A stretch of 64,000 nucleotides of DNA from Rhodanobacter sp. C03 (GCF_002001175.1 NZ_MUNT01000001.1:1302001-1366000); one strand, 5' to 3'. Shown: positions 24,586 to 34,277, numbered from the stretch's first letter. Numbers and translations: made by a program. Notes: generated by a model from the letters alone, not told the origin.

Positions 24586-26295
24586 ATGCGCGCCATGCCC
24601 ACCGTTTTCCTGTTCGCCCTGGCTACCGGCGCAGGCTCGTTGATGGCGGCGACGCCAGCGACTTCCACCCAGCCGACGTCCGTCGAGGTCGCGCTGGCGC
24701 CGCAGATCAATGCCGCCGATTTCGCGCTGTTCGACAAGACGCTCAGCTCGGATGCGTTCGGCGGGCGCAAGCCCGGCACGATCGGCGGCCAGCGCACCAC
24801 GGACTGGCTGGTCGAGCAGTTCAAGCGCATGGGCCTGCAGCCGGGCAACCACGGTTCCTGGTATCAGGCGGTGCCGGCGGATTCCACCCAGTTGTTGAAT
24901 ACCGATGTGACGCTGGACATCACGGCGCACGGCAAGCCGGCGAAGTTCGCCTATCGCACCGACATGATGGCCGAGACGCTGCAGGCGAAGGCCCAGGTCG
25001 ATCTGAAGAACTCGCCGGTGGTGTTCCTGGGCTACGGCGTCGATGCGCCGAACTGGCACTGGAACGATTACCGGGGCGTCGACTTGAAGGGCAAGACGGT
25101 GATCGTGCTGGTCAATGATCCCGGCTTCGCCACCGGTGATCCCAAACTGTTCAACGGCCGCGCGATGACTTACTACGGCCGCTGGACCTACAAGTATGCG
25201 GAGGCGGCACTGAAGGGCGCGGCCGCGTGCTTCATCGTGCATACCAGCGACGCGGCGGCCGGCTACCCGTTCAGCGTGCTGCAGAACAGCGGCAGCGGGC
25301 CGCAGTTGAGCCTGCCGGCCAGCGTGGATCCGTCACCGCGGCTGCCGGTGGCCGGCTGGCTGACCCGCGATGCCGCCACGCGCTTGTTCGCCGATGCCGG
25401 CCTCGACTTTGGCCAGTTGGAAAAGGCCGCGGCGCAGCCGGGCTTCAAACCGGTGCCATTGGACGCCACCGCATCGATCAGCCTGCGCAACAAGATCGGC
25501 CACCTCGAATCGAAGAATGTGGTGGCGATGGTCAAGGGCAGCACGAAGCCCGATGAGGCGGTGATCTACACCGCGCATTGGGATCACCTGGGCACCGATC
25601 CCACGCGCAAAGGGCATCAGGTTTTCAGTGGCGCGATCGACAACGGCACCGGCCTGACCATGCTGCTGGAGCTGGCCGATGCGTTCGCCCATCAACAAAC
25701 GCCGCCACCGCGCAGCGTGCTGTTCTTCATGCCCACGATGGAGGAGTCGGGCCTGCTCGGTTCGCAGTATTACGCAGCCAAGCCGGTGTTCCCGCTGGAC
25801 AAGACGGTGGCCGATATCGCGGTCGATGCACTGCCAATCATCGGCCGTGCCCATGACATGACAGTGATCGGCAAGGGCCAGTCGCAACTCGAGGACATGC
25901 TGGCCGATGTGCTGAAGACGCAGGGCCGGGTGACCTCGCCGGAAACCACGCCGGAGAACGGCTTCTACTTTCGCTCCGATCATTTCAGCTTCGCCAAGGC
26001 CGGCGTGCCGGCGATGCTGGCCAGCTCGGGACTTGATCTGCTCGATGGCGGCAAGGCGGCCGGACAGAAGGGGGCGGATGACTATACGGCGCACCACTAT
26101 CACACGCCGAACGACGTGTTCAATCCGGACTGGGATTACTCCGGCATCCTCGAGGATACCCAGGCGTTGTACGAGTTGGGTCAGCACCTGAGCCAGGTCG
26201 GCGTGTGGCCGACGTGGTATCCCGACAGCCCGTTTCGCGCCAAGCGCGAGGCGATGATGCCGCACGACAAAGCCGGCACCAACGCGACGAAATGA
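24586..26295 (+). CDS. Exported M28 family zinc aminopeptidase-like protein
   Basis: A 569-residue protein with a signal peptide (MRAMPTVFLFALATGAGSLMA). A protease-associated region (about 130-280) is inserted before the catalytic domain. All M28 metal and catalytic residues are seen: YTAHWDHLG (His and catalytic Asp), IDNGTGLTMLLELA (bridging Asp), PTMEESGLLGS (Glu-Glu), VDALPI (Asp) and RSDHFSFAKAGVP (His). Likely a periplasmic or secreted aminopeptidase. TGGAG precedes the ATG. It follows cyclase 2 by 88 bp on the same strand; a role in trimming the precursor peptides is conceivable but not shown. Confidence 0.9.
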   Translation: MRAMPTVFLFALATGAGSLMAATPATSTQPTSVEVALAPQINAADFALFDKTLSSDAFGGRKPGTIGGQRTTDWLVEQFKRMGLQPGNHGSWYQAVPADSTQLLNTDVTLDITAHGKPAKFAYRTDMMAETLQAKAQVDLKNSPVVFLGYGVDAPNWHWNDYRGVDLKGKTVIVLVNDPGFATGDPKLFNGRAMTYYGRWTYKYAEAALKGAAACFIVHTSDAAAGYPFSVLQNSGSGPQLSLPASVDPSPRLPVAGWLTRDAATRLFADAGLDFGQLEKAAAQPGFKPVPLDATASISLRNKIGHLESKNVVAMVKGSTKPDEAVIYTAHWDHLGTDPTRKGHQVFSGAIDNGTGLTMLLELADAFAHQQTPPPRSVLFFMPTMEESGLLGSQYYAAKPVFPLDKTVADIAVDALPIIGRAHDMTVIGKGQSQLEDMLADVLKTQGRVTSPETTPENGFYFRSDHFSFAKAGVPAMLASSGLDLLDGGKAAGQKGADDYTAHHYHTPNDVFNPDWDYSGILEDTQALYELGQHLSQVGVWPTWYPDSPFRAKREAMMPHDKAGTNATK

Positions 26296-26357
26296 TGGAA
26301 GGTGCTGGCCGCCGTGCCGGCGCCCGCTCCCCGCAGCAAGGGGAAAAGCAGGCCCGC

Positions 26358-26966
26358 TCAGCGCGAGCGGACCTGCTGCAGCCGGCTCATCAGGGTGAGG
26401 CAGGCCTCGTCGATGACGCGCTTCTGCGTGGCCTTGTTCGGTGCCGGCTGCCAGGCGATCACCGAGTGCCAGTAGACGCTTGACTTCAGCATCGCCACGA
26501 ACAGGTCGGCGAGAGCACGCGGGTCGAGCTTGCCTAGCTTGCCGGCGTCGCCGGCTTCGCTGAACCAGCGGAACAGCCCATTCTCCTTTTCGCCGAACTG
26601 CGCCATCAGGCTCAGACTGCGCTCTTCCGAGCGCATGCATTCGACCATCAGCACGCGGCTCAGCCGCACGAAGTCCGGATCGCAGATCAGCTGCATTTCC
26701 TGTTCGGCGATCTCACGCAGCTGCTCGGCGAAATCGCGCTGCTTGTCGTAATGCAGTTTGCCGAGCGGGTCGACACGCTCGATCAGCAGCGCCAGTACCG
26801 CCTCGAACACCGCGTCCTTGGACGGGAAGTGCTTGTACAGCGTGCGCTTGGACACCTCGGCACGGCCGGCGATGGATTCCATGCTGGCGCCAGCCAGCCC
26901 CTGCTCGGCGAGTTCGGCGATGCCGGCATCAAGCATGGCGGTGCGCTTGTTGAGGCTGCGGTTCAA
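26358..26966 (-). CDS. TetR/AcrR family repressor
   Basis: A 202-residue TetR regulator. The helix-turn-helix is MESIAGRAEVSKRTLYKHFPSKDAVFEAV; the C-terminal domain is of the AefR/TetR_C_7 type (DPDFVRLSRVLMVECMR). The frame is open up to an ATG at 27035, but that would place the start inside an operator. A TTG at 26966, 8-10 bases after AGGAAG, gives a normal TetR N-terminus (LNRSLNKRTAMLDAGIAEL) and leaves both operators outside the gene, so it is preferred. Divergent from an MBL-fold gene that it probably controls. Confidence 0.87.
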   Translation of the reverse strand: MNRSLNKRTAMLDAGIAELAEQGLAGASMESIAGRAEVSKRTLYKHFPSKDAVFEAVLALLIERVDPLGKLHYDKQRDFAEQLREIAEQEMQLICDPDFVRLSRVLMVECMRSEERSLSLMAQFGEKENGLFRWFSEAGDAGKLGKLDPRALADLFVAMLKSSVYWHSVIAWQPAPNKATQKRVIDEACLTLMSRLQQVRSR

Positions 26967-26982
26967 GGGCGGGTCTTCCTGA

Positions 26983-27004
26983 AAGTATACGGAACAGTTT
27001 ACTT
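26983..27004. promoter_or_regulatory. TetR operator copy 1
   Basis: Imperfect inverted repeat AAGTATAC-GGAACA-GTTTACTT just upstream of the TetR gene. Same arms as the copy at 27023-27044. Confidence 0.75.
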
Positions 27005-27022
27005 TTTTCGCGTGGTCGCATA

Positions 27023-27044
27023 AAGTATACGGCATCGTTTACTT
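27023..27044. promoter_or_regulatory. TetR operator copy 2
   Basis: AAGTATAC-GGCATC-GTTTACTT, 40 bp from copy 1 (about four helical turns, same face), 20 bp before the MBL-fold gene. A plus-strand promoter TTTACT, 17 bp, TAAAGT would lie across the two sites, which suits repression. Confidence 0.75.
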
Positions 27045-27063
27045 GCTGACGGAGTTTCCCGTG

Positions 27064-28203
27064 ATGGCAACTGGTCTTATGACAGCCGGTCTTCTCATCC
27101 TTGCCGTGCTTGGCCTCGCGCTTGTGGCGTGGCGCATGACAGCGCGTCGTACGCCTGCAGGCGCGAGCTACGCCGGTTCCACTGCCTGGCGCGCCGGCCG
27201 CTTCCGCAATGTAGCCGACACCCGCGCCGGCAGCCTGCGCGCGGTGATGCGCGAGTTCTGGGCAAATCGAGGCATCCGGCGCAAGCCACGCAGCCCGCTG
27301 CCGGTGACGCCGGTGCGTGCGGACGTGCTGAGCGGCCCGGCTTCGCAGGCACTGCAGGTGACTTGGCTCGGCCACTCCACCACCTTGATCGAGATCGACG
27401 GCCTGCGTCTGCTTACCGATCCGGTGCTGAGCGAACGTGCTTCGCCACTGCCGTTCGCGGGGCCAAAGCGTTTCACGCCGCCCGCGCTGACCGTGGCGCA
27501 ACTGCCGCAGATCGATGCCGTGCTGTTGTCGCACGATCACTTCGATCATCTGGATCGCGACACCATCCGCGCGCTGGCCAGCAAGGTCGGGCGTTTCTAC
27601 ACGCCGCTCGGCGTGGGCCGACGCCTGATCGCCTGGGGCATTGAAGCAGGACGCGTGGTGGAACTGGACTGGTGGCAGGAAGCGGCATTCGGCCCGCTGA
27701 CATTGGCTGCCACGCCGGCGCAGCACTTTTCCGGCCGTGGCCTGCGCGATGGCAACTCGACGCTGTGGGCATCGTGGACCGTGCTGGGTACGCATGAGCG
27801 GCTGTTCTTCAGCGGCGACACCGGCATGCACGCGGGCTTTGCCGAGATCGGCGAACGCTACGGGCCGTTCGACCTCACCCTGATCGAATGCGGCGCGTAC
27901 AACGAACTATGGCCGGACGTGCACATGCAGCCGGAGCAATCGATCGCTGCCCATCAACTGGTGCGCGGCCGCACGATGATGCCGGTGCACTGGGGCACGT
28001 TCGATCTCGCCATGCACCGTTGGGACGAGCCGGCCGAGCGCGCCCGCGCGCTGGCGGCGGAGCAGGGCGTGCACTTGGTACAGCCGCGTCCGGGCGAAAC
28101 CGTGCGACCCGATTCCATTCTGCAGGCACCGTGGTGGCGGGCGTTCGAAACCGATACCACGTTCAACCATTCAACCCACGTCACGCGGGAACACGCCGCA
28201 TGA
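27064..28203 (+). CDS. Membrane-anchored MBL-fold hydrolase (UlaG/NAPE-PLD-like)
   Basis: A 379-residue protein. One N-terminal helix (GLLILAVLGLALVAW) followed by an MBL domain of the Lactamase_B_2 type: TWLGHSTTLIEIDG, LLTDPVLSERASP, LLSHDHFDHLD (complete HxHxDH), PAQHFSGRG, FFSGDTGMH, MPVHWGTFDLAMHRWDEP. These are features of the family that includes NAPE-phospholipase D and UlaG. Likely a periplasm-facing metal hydrolase. GGAG precedes the ATG at 27064. The two TetR operators sit directly upstream, so it is probably induced by a ligand of that regulator. Confidence 0.9.
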   Translation: MATGLMTAGLLILAVLGLALVAWRMTARRTPAGASYAGSTAWRAGRFRNVADTRAGSLRAVMREFWANRGIRRKPRSPLPVTPVRADVLSGPASQALQVTWLGHSTTLIEIDGLRLLTDPVLSERASPLPFAGPKRFTPPALTVAQLPQIDAVLLSHDHFDHLDRDTIRALASKVGRFYTPLGVGRRLIAWGIEAGRVVELDWWQEAAFGPLTLAATPAQHFSGRGLRDGNSTLWASWTVLGTHERLFFSGDTGMHAGFAEIGERYGPFDLTLIECGAYNELWPDVHMQPEQSIAAHQLVRGRTMMPVHWGTFDLAMHRWDEPAERARALAAEQGVHLVQPRPGETVRPDSILQAPWWRAFETDTTFNHSTHVTREHAA

Positions 28204-28300
28204 GCGCGTGACCATCCACAACTACGGTCTGAATGGTTTCTACGAATTTATGGGTAAGCCGGCACCGGCGAAGTCGACGTTCACACGGCCTGATCGGATG

Positions 28301-28341
28301 ACCTGCGAAAACCGGCGCACGAGATGCCAGTTTTCGCAGGT
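28301..28341. terminator. Hairpin terminator
   Basis: Perfect 12-bp inverted repeat ACCTGCGAAAAC (28301-28312) with its complement at 28330-28341, 17-base loop, between the convergent MBL-fold and TonB-domain genes. The right arm starts with GTTTT. Confidence 0.65.
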
Positions 28342-28367
28342 GGCGTTGTCCGGTTCGGATACGGGAA

Positions 28368-29219
28368 TCAGGCGCCGCTGAGCGGGGTGGTCAGCTGCAA
28401 GCCCTGGTTGATCTGGTAGAGGCCACCATCAGGCACCGCATCCGCGGCCCCGGTCAGCAGCTTTTTCTTTTCGACCCACGGCACCAGCTGGCGCGGTCCC
28501 GGCACATAGGATTGCCACCTGCCGTACGGCACGTCTTTATAGGTGCCACGTGGACGTATGTCGAAATTGACCGGCACCTTCGCCACCCAGTAATCGTCGG
28601 CGACATGCTTGCCGATGGTCGGAGTGTTGAAGGTCCATTCCCTGGCTGCGGTGATTGCGGCTCTGGCGAGATTGTCGCGGAACAACTGCATGTCACGACC
28701 GCTGGCGTAGACCGTCAGGTTGACCTGCTCGGCCGCGGCATCCTCGACTCGGCCGTCTCTGCCGACGCGCAGCAGCAGATAGACCGTGCCGGAGACTCCC
28801 GAGTGCAAGGCGAGGCCAGGATAACGGGGCGGCAACCTCGTCTTGTAGCTGATGCTTTCGCCGGGAACCTTGTCGTCCTGACCAAACTGGGCGGCTGAGA
28901 TGCTGATCGCATCGTGGGTGTCGTCGACGCGTTTGGCGAGGAGACGCAAGCTCATCTTCGCCTTCACGGCAACTGTCTGCTGATCGTCGAACTTGAACTT
29001 CCAGGTGGGCACGTTTTGCTGGAGGATCTGGACGACGATGGGCGGAAGCTGGTCAGCATGATCGAGGGTATAGCCCTGGACGCTGCCGTCCGGCATGACT
29101 TCAATCGACCCGGTAACCAGCATGCTCGCCTCGGCCTGCTTGCGGACTTCCGCCGGACTTTCGGCCCAGGTCGCGCATGCCATCAAGACGCAGAACAGCC
29201 CCATCAACCATCGTTTCAT
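28368..29219 (-). CDS. TonB C-terminal domain-like periplasmic protein
   Basis: A 283-residue protein with signal peptide MKRWLMGLFCVLMACATWA. The middle part has the TonB C-terminal pattern: RLPPRYPGLALHSGVSGTVYLLLRVGRDGRVEDAAAEQVNL and AREWTFNTPTIG. It has no proline-rich spacer and no clear membrane anchor, so it is not a canonical energy transducer; similar proteins are common in Rhodanobacteraceae. GGGGAG is well placed for the ATG at 29219. Confidence 0.78.
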   Translation of the reverse strand: MKRWLMGLFCVLMACATWAESPAEVRKQAEASMLVTGSIEVMPDGSVQGYTLDHADQLPPIVVQILQQNVPTWKFKFDDQQTVAVKAKMSLRLLAKRVDDTHDAISISAAQFGQDDKVPGESISYKTRLPPRYPGLALHSGVSGTVYLLLRVGRDGRVEDAAAEQVNLTVYASGRDMQLFRDNLARAAITAAREWTFNTPTIGKHVADDYWVAKVPVNFDIRPRGTYKDVPYGRWQSYVPGPRQLVPWVEKKKLLTGAADAVPDGGLYQINQGLQLTTPLSGA

Positions 29220-29344
29220 CCGTGTGCTCCCCATGGTTACTTCGATCAAGTCTAGCGTCCGTGGATACTGATCGCACCATACCCCATGCTCGTCACGGGA
29301 TGCAGGATCGCATCTTCAGACGACACAACACGATTGCAGTCGCA

Positions 29345-32101
29345 TCAGGGTTTTGACGTCTGAGCATCCAGCCGGTCGTAGTTGACGATGGCGTTGAACA
29401 CCAGCGGATAGCTGCCAATGGTCTCGCCGCGCCAGATCGGATTGCTGGCGAACAGCAGCACGTGGCCCTTGCCGTAACGGGCATTCACCACCGCGGCGCG
29501 TTCGGCCATCTCGTCGCCGCCATCGAGCAGGCCGGCAATCAGCAGGTGACCGGCGTCGGCGTAGCGCAAGATCACCTGCGGACGCTGCTCAGCCGGGATC
29601 ACCCACGGGTTGTTGCGCATCTGTTCGGCGTTCAACGGCAGCGCCTGCCACGGCTTGGCCTCAGGCAGGGCCGGCGGTTCGACCGAGGCACGGCCCTCGG
29701 GCGTGTCGGTGTCGTGCGGACCGCCGCGTCCGGTCGGACGCTGGAAGTCTTTTGCGCTGGGGATTCCGTTGTCGCCGATGACCAGGTTGGACACTGTGAA
29801 CGACTGGCCGACTGCACTGTAAAGAGCGAGGTCGTCGCTGGTGTAACCCGCCGCGATCGGGCTCTTGCGGTCGACGAAGTTCGCCTGCAGCACGCTGCCG
29901 ACAACTTTCAGGTTGTGCGTGGGCGTGACGAACACGCCCGGCGCCATGCCGGTGTCGATCGCGAATTTCGCGGTGTCCTCCGAGGTGATCAGCAGGCCGC
30001 CGGAGCTTACGAACTGCTTGAGGTTGGCGAGGCCGCTGGCACCGAGCCCGGGGCGGATGTCATCGGTGCTGTCGATGTGGCCGATGTTCGGCGTGAGCTT
30101 GGTGGTTTTCCACGGCATCGGGTTGCCCCACATCGGCAGGCCGTCGACGATCTGCTGTGCCGTGACGCCACCGATCGGGCCGAACAGGATCACGTCGTAC
30201 TTCGCGCGCAGGTCGCTGGTCTTGGCCACGTCCTGCGTGCTGATGTAGCTGTACGGCACGTGCAGCTTGTCCAGCGCCATGCGCCACCAGCCCTCGGTCT
30301 GGGTATCCAGCCAGGTGTGCATCAGCGCGATACGCGGCAGTTTCCCGCTGGACATGTCGATCGCGGCCAGCCCCTGCGGCACCGTGACCGGCTGGCCGAC
30401 CGAGTCCATCGGCGCCTTGAGGATCGTGTTGTCGGTCACGCGCACGACCTGCACGTCGAACAGGTCGCCCATCGACCAGGCGGTGTCGTCGTAGGGATGC
30501 TGCTGCGGATCCTTCGGCGACCAGTACTGGCGATCGAGCAGCGTGTCGGCGATGCGCGAATACGGCTGGTCCATGCGCACCACGTAGCTGCCGGCGGCAA
30601 ACGTGCGCGAGCTGGCCTTGGTGGCCTTGCCGTCGTCGCCTTTGGACGCGGGCAGGGTCACCGTGACCGGCGCCGACAGGCGGCTGACCTCGGCATGCTG
30701 CAGCTGCATGATGCGCAGCAGCTGCGCCTGCGAACCGGTGCGCTTGTCGTCGGCCGGGAACACGTAGGCGGCCGGACCGGCTTCCTGCGGCTTCTCGATC
30801 GAGCGCTTGCTCTTCAAGTAGAAATTCTTCAGGAACAGCTGGCTGTTGCCGGAGAAATAATTCAGCGCGGTGAGCAGGCCGGTCTGCTCGTAGTTGTTGT
30901 TGTCGCGCTGCGACCAGGTGACTTCAGGCAGCGGCGGGTTCGGCTTGTACCAGGTGCGCTGGTAGTCGGCTGGATCGAGGATGCGCTTGACCGTATCGGC
31001 GCCGTCGTTGCCGAACGTCTCGTACAGCCGGCTGATGCCGTTGTGCATGGCGGCGATGAACATCAGGTAGCCCGGACTCCAGGTATCGAAGTCGCCGTGG
31101 GTGAACACGCCGGGCATGCCGAACTTGGTCAGCTGCTGCACGTTGTCCCAGCCCAGCTGCTGCCACTCGCCGGTGAGGATCGGATCGATCCATGCGTTGT
31201 ACGGGCCGTCGCCCACGGTGTTGTCGTACAGGAATGGCACCGATTCGTGCAGGTCGTGCAGCACCTGCGCATGCCAGCCGATATAGGTGTCCGCCACGTT
31301 GCGGGTGAGGTTCAGCGTCATCGCCATCGCGTCGCGATTGTTGTCGTGCGCAACGTAGTGGCCCCAGTACATCAGCGGCGGGTAGTTCTCGCCCGGATGC
31401 GCCAGATGCCAGTTGTAGCGATCCACCTGGCGGTCGCGGCCGTCCACTTCGACCACCGGCGTGATCAGCGTGATCACGTGCGAGCGGATGTGCTGGATGT
31501 ACGGTGCGTTGTCCACTGCGAGGCGATACGCCAGTTCCATCAGCGCGGTGGGCGCACCGGTCTCGGTGGAGTGGATCGTGCCGGTGATGTAGTAGACCGG
31601 CGTGGATTGCGCGATCAGCTGGTCGGCGGTGGCGTCGTCCATGTTGATGCTGCGCGGATCGCCGAGCTTGGCCAGGCGTGCCTTGTTGGCGTCGAGGTCA
31701 GCCAGCAGGCTTTCGTCGGCGATCGCCACCGCGATCATCTCGCGGCCTTCCTCGGTCTTGCCGATGGTGAACACCTTCACCCGCGGACTGGCCGCGGCCA
31801 GCGCACGGAAGTAGCGGTAGACATCGGCCGAGTAGGGCAGGTAGTTCGGTGCGCCGGAAATATGGCCGAGCACTTTCTCCGGCGTCGGCACGCTGGCCGA
31901 GGCGGGCAGGTAATCGGTCAGCGGCGAGTTGAACGAGGGGTCGGTGGTGAACTTGAGGATCTGGTCGGTATAGTCCTGATCGATCGGCTGGCTAGGGTCG
32001 CGGGCGTAGCCCATCGACCCGCTCGGATCGGTTGTCGCGAGAACACTGGTCGTAGCGAGCGCCAGCAGAGTGACAAGTGAAAGCCGGATGGACACGCGCA
32101 T
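29345..32101 (-). CDS. Exported M14 family zinc carboxypeptidase
   Basis: A 918-residue protein with signal peptide MRVSIRLSLVTLLALATTSVLA. The M14 carboxypeptidase domain lies at about 60-330: VFTIGKTEEGREMIAVAIADE, ITGTIHSTETGAPTALMELAYRL (HxxE zinc ligands), ITPVVEVDGRDRQVDRYNW, and DLHES. The rest of the protein is a long C-terminal region with a glutamine-amidotransferase-like fold (FGPIGGVTAQQIVDGLP, SSGGLLITSEDTAKF). GGGGAA precedes the ATG. It heads an array of exported peptidases on the minus strand. Confidence 0.9.
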   Translation of the reverse strand: MRVSIRLSLVTLLALATTSVLATTDPSGSMGYARDPSQPIDQDYTDQILKFTTDPSFNSPLTDYLPASASVPTPEKVLGHISGAPNYLPYSADVYRYFRALAAASPRVKVFTIGKTEEGREMIAVAIADESLLADLDANKARLAKLGDPRSINMDDATADQLIAQSTPVYYITGTIHSTETGAPTALMELAYRLAVDNAPYIQHIRSHVITLITPVVEVDGRDRQVDRYNWHLAHPGENYPPLMYWGHYVAHDNNRDAMAMTLNLTRNVADTYIGWHAQVLHDLHESVPFLYDNTVGDGPYNAWIDPILTGEWQQLGWDNVQQLTKFGMPGVFTHGDFDTWSPGYLMFIAAMHNGISRLYETFGNDGADTVKRILDPADYQRTWYKPNPPLPEVTWSQRDNNNYEQTGLLTALNYFSGNSQLFLKNFYLKSKRSIEKPQEAGPAAYVFPADDKRTGSQAQLLRIMQLQHAEVSRLSAPVTVTLPASKGDDGKATKASSRTFAAGSYVVRMDQPYSRIADTLLDRQYWSPKDPQQHPYDDTAWSMGDLFDVQVVRVTDNTILKAPMDSVGQPVTVPQGLAAIDMSSGKLPRIALMHTWLDTQTEGWWRMALDKLHVPYSYISTQDVAKTSDLRAKYDVILFGPIGGVTAQQIVDGLPMWGNPMPWKTTKLTPNIGHIDSTDDIRPGLGASGLANLKQFVSSGGLLITSEDTAKFAIDTGMAPGVFVTPTHNLKVVGSVLQANFVDRKSPIAAGYTSDDLALYSAVGQSFTVSNLVIGDNGIPSAKDFQRPTGRGGPHDTDTPEGRASVEPPALPEAKPWQALPLNAEQMRNNPWVIPAEQRPQVILRYADAGHLLIAGLLDGGDEMAERAAVVNARYGKGHVLLFASNPIWRGETIGSYPLVFNAIVNYDRLDAQTSKP

Positions 32102-32263
32102 GATTGGATTCCCCTCGGACCGCAGGCAACGGATCGCTGCACTTTGCCAGAACGGGGATGATTGCGTGTAGCCCATCAGTTGGGTAGGCATACCCGGCCA
32201 TGTCAGCGTTGCCGTTTGCCTATCCTGCTGCAGCGTGTTGCGACGACGCGCATTGTGCTGCAG

Positions 32264-32295
32264 ATGCGATCCAGTCGAGCTCGACTGGATCGCAT
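32264..32295. terminator. 32-bp perfect palindrome, likely terminator
   Basis: ATGCGATCCAGTCGAG (32264-32279) is followed without a loop by its exact complement (to 32295). It lies 15 bases after the stop of the S9 peptidase gene. Confidence 0.6.
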
Positions 32296-32309
32296 GGTGT
32301 CAGCCGAGG

Positions 32310-34277
32310 TCAGTGCACGGTTGCGCTGCTACCGCTGTTAGCCTGGGTGGTGGTTACACCGGGACCAATGCTGGCAGCAAGGAACTGCACCAGCTTCGTG
32401 TACAACTCGGTGTTGTTGGCTTCGTCGTAAAAGCCATGCATTTCATTGGGCTTGTACAACCACTCGTGCTGGATATTGCGTTTCAGCAGGGCCGAATGCA
32501 GGTTTCGGCCCTGAACGGGTGGCACGCGCTCGTCCTTGCCGCCGACAACCAACATCACCTTCGCCTTGAGCCGATCGAGCTGGTTGATGGGCGAGCGTTG
32601 GGCCAATGCGCTGGTATCGTTGCCGAGGGTCTTCTCAAGAAACCTTTCGCCATCGACCGACTGCGGAACGTCGCCACGGTAGCTCATCAGCGCCAGGTCG
32701 TAGACGCCAACGTAGCCGATGGCACATTGGTAGAGATCCGGTTCCTTGACGGCGCCTTCAAGCGCCGCATAGCCGCCATAGCTGGCGCCGAAGATGCAGA
32801 TGCGCTGCTGGTCGGCGATGCCCTGCGCAATCGCCCAGTGCGTGGCGTCAGTGACGTCGTCCTGCATCTTGCCGCCCCATTCGCGATATCCGGCGGCCAT
32901 GAACTTGTCACCAAGCCCACCGGAGCCACGGAAGTTCACCTGCAGTACGGCGTAGCCGCGTGTCGCCATGGCCTGCACCATAGGGTCGAAATCCCAAGTG
33001 TCGTAGATTCCGAACGGTCCACCATGAACGTACACCACCATCGGCAAGTGTTTCGCGCTTTCTCTCCCTGGTGGAAAGCTTACATAACCGCGCAGTTTCA
33101 GCCCGTCTCGTGCGGCAAATTCGATCGGCTGCTTGCCAGCCATCTGGGTAGGATCGATCCACGGAGCACATGGCAGTAGCGAGGTGAGCTTGTTGGCCTG
33201 GTGGTCGTACAGATAAAACGTGCCCGGATCAGCATCGGCATAGACGTATACGATACTGCGCTGGCCATCGCGAGTTCCGGAAATGAAGCGGACGCTTTCT
33301 CCCGGAAATTGCCGCATGAGCATGACCAAGGTCTTCGCGTCAGCCGAATTGCTGTCAAACAGTGCAGCACCGGGACGGCCATCCACGAAATCCACGCCGA
33401 TGATGTCACCGGCCATGCCGCGCAAAAGCCCTGTTGCTGAAATTGTCGGGTTGCTCCAGACGGTTTCCCGGGAGACGTCCATTGGATCACTGCTGCATAC
33501 AGCAAATCCACCACCGGCGGTGGGGCAACTGAAGTACACAACGCTGTCGTCGTTGTTGAACGCCAGTGGATAGGACTGGTCCTGCTCGGCCTTCTGCATC
33601 TCATTCCAGCCGTTGCTGCCAGGAAGATGCTTGAACACCCTTTTCTTGCCATTGGCATCCTCGCCAATGGCATAACGAACGCGACCTTGGTGATCGGCAA
33701 TGAATTCCGAGATATTTCCGGGTGCCGTGGTGATACTCACCATGTTGCCGCTGTGGACATCCATCCTGGAGACGAGCCAAGGCTGGTAATAGGCCAGTTT
33801 GTTGGCTGCATCATCGCGCACCGTCCCGGCCTTGAGGCTTGCAACCAGTATCTCGTCCGGATCGTTCGGAATCGTGGCAATGAATCTGGCAGATCCGAGT
33901 ACCTTCGTGTTGCCACCATCGGCGTCGATCGCAAGCAGCAGTCCGGAGTCCAGAGGCGCGTCATAGCCACCACTCGACTTGCCTGTGGTGAATACCACGC
34001 GAGTAGATGAAGCCCACCAGAAATCGGTGACGTCGTCATTCTTGTTGGGCCGGATAACACGGCCGGCCTTCATGTCTGCGACAGGGAGCAGCACCAACGC
34101 ATTGTGCCCCTCCACCACGGCGGTGGCAGCGAGGTATTTCCCATCGGGGGAAATTTTTGCGTCCTGGCTTGCCGGGTGTCGTGCCAGTTCCCCTAATGAC
34201 ACTGGTTCGGCGCGCAGCACGGCGACAAAAAGCAGCAACAACAACGCAACAATCCAGTGTCGCAAAACCATCGCCAT
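32310..34277 (-). CDS. S9 family prolyl oligopeptidase-like peptidase 1
   Basis: A 655-residue exported serine peptidase. Signal peptide VLRHWIVALLLLLFVAVLRA; an N-terminal beta-propeller (about 30-390); C-terminal alpha/beta-hydrolase domain with the Ser in FGASYGGYAALEG, the Asp in GGKDERVPPVQG and the His in NEMHGFYD. The typical VHGGPFGIYDTW and LQVNFRGSGG oxyanion region are present. It is a close paralogue of the next gene upstream (34450-36417), sharing length, order and most motifs. AGGGGAA precedes the start. Confidence 0.92.
   Translation of the reverse strand: MAMVLRHWIVALLLLLFVAVLRAEPVSLGELARHPASQDAKISPDGKYLAATAVVEGHNALVLLPVADMKAGRVIRPNKNDDVTDFWWASSTRVVFTTGKSSGGYDAPLDSGLLLAIDADGGNTKVLGSARFIATIPNDPDEILVASLKAGTVRDDAANKLAYYQPWLVSRMDVHSGNMVSITTAPGNISEFIADHQGRVRYAIGEDANGKKRVFKHLPGSNGWNEMQKAEQDQSYPLAFNNDDSVVYFSCPTAGGGFAVCSSDPMDVSRETVWSNPTISATGLLRGMAGDIIGVDFVDGRPGAALFDSNSADAKTLVMLMRQFPGESVRFISGTRDGQRSIVYVYADADPGTFYLYDHQANKLTSLLPCAPWIDPTQMAGKQPIEFAARDGLKLRGYVSFPPGRESAKHLPMVVYVHGGPFGIYDTWDFDPMVQAMATRGYAVLQVNFRGSGGLGDKFMAAGYREWGGKMQDDVTDATHWAIAQGIADQQRICIFGASYGGYAALEGAVKEPDLYQCAIGYVGVYDLALMSYRGDVPQSVDGERFLEKTLGNDTSALAQRSPINQLDRLKAKVMLVVGGKDERVPPVQGRNLHSALLKRNIQHEWLYKPNEMHGFYDEANNTELYTKLVQFLAASIGPGVTTTQANSGSSATVH

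Noticed and set aside
29462..32080. Very long plus-strand open frame (872 codons) antisense to the M14 peptidase gene
   Set aside because: Arg/His/Val-rich translation without any family motif, typical of the opposite strand of a GC-rich gene; the minus-strand frame has a signal peptide and zinc motifs.
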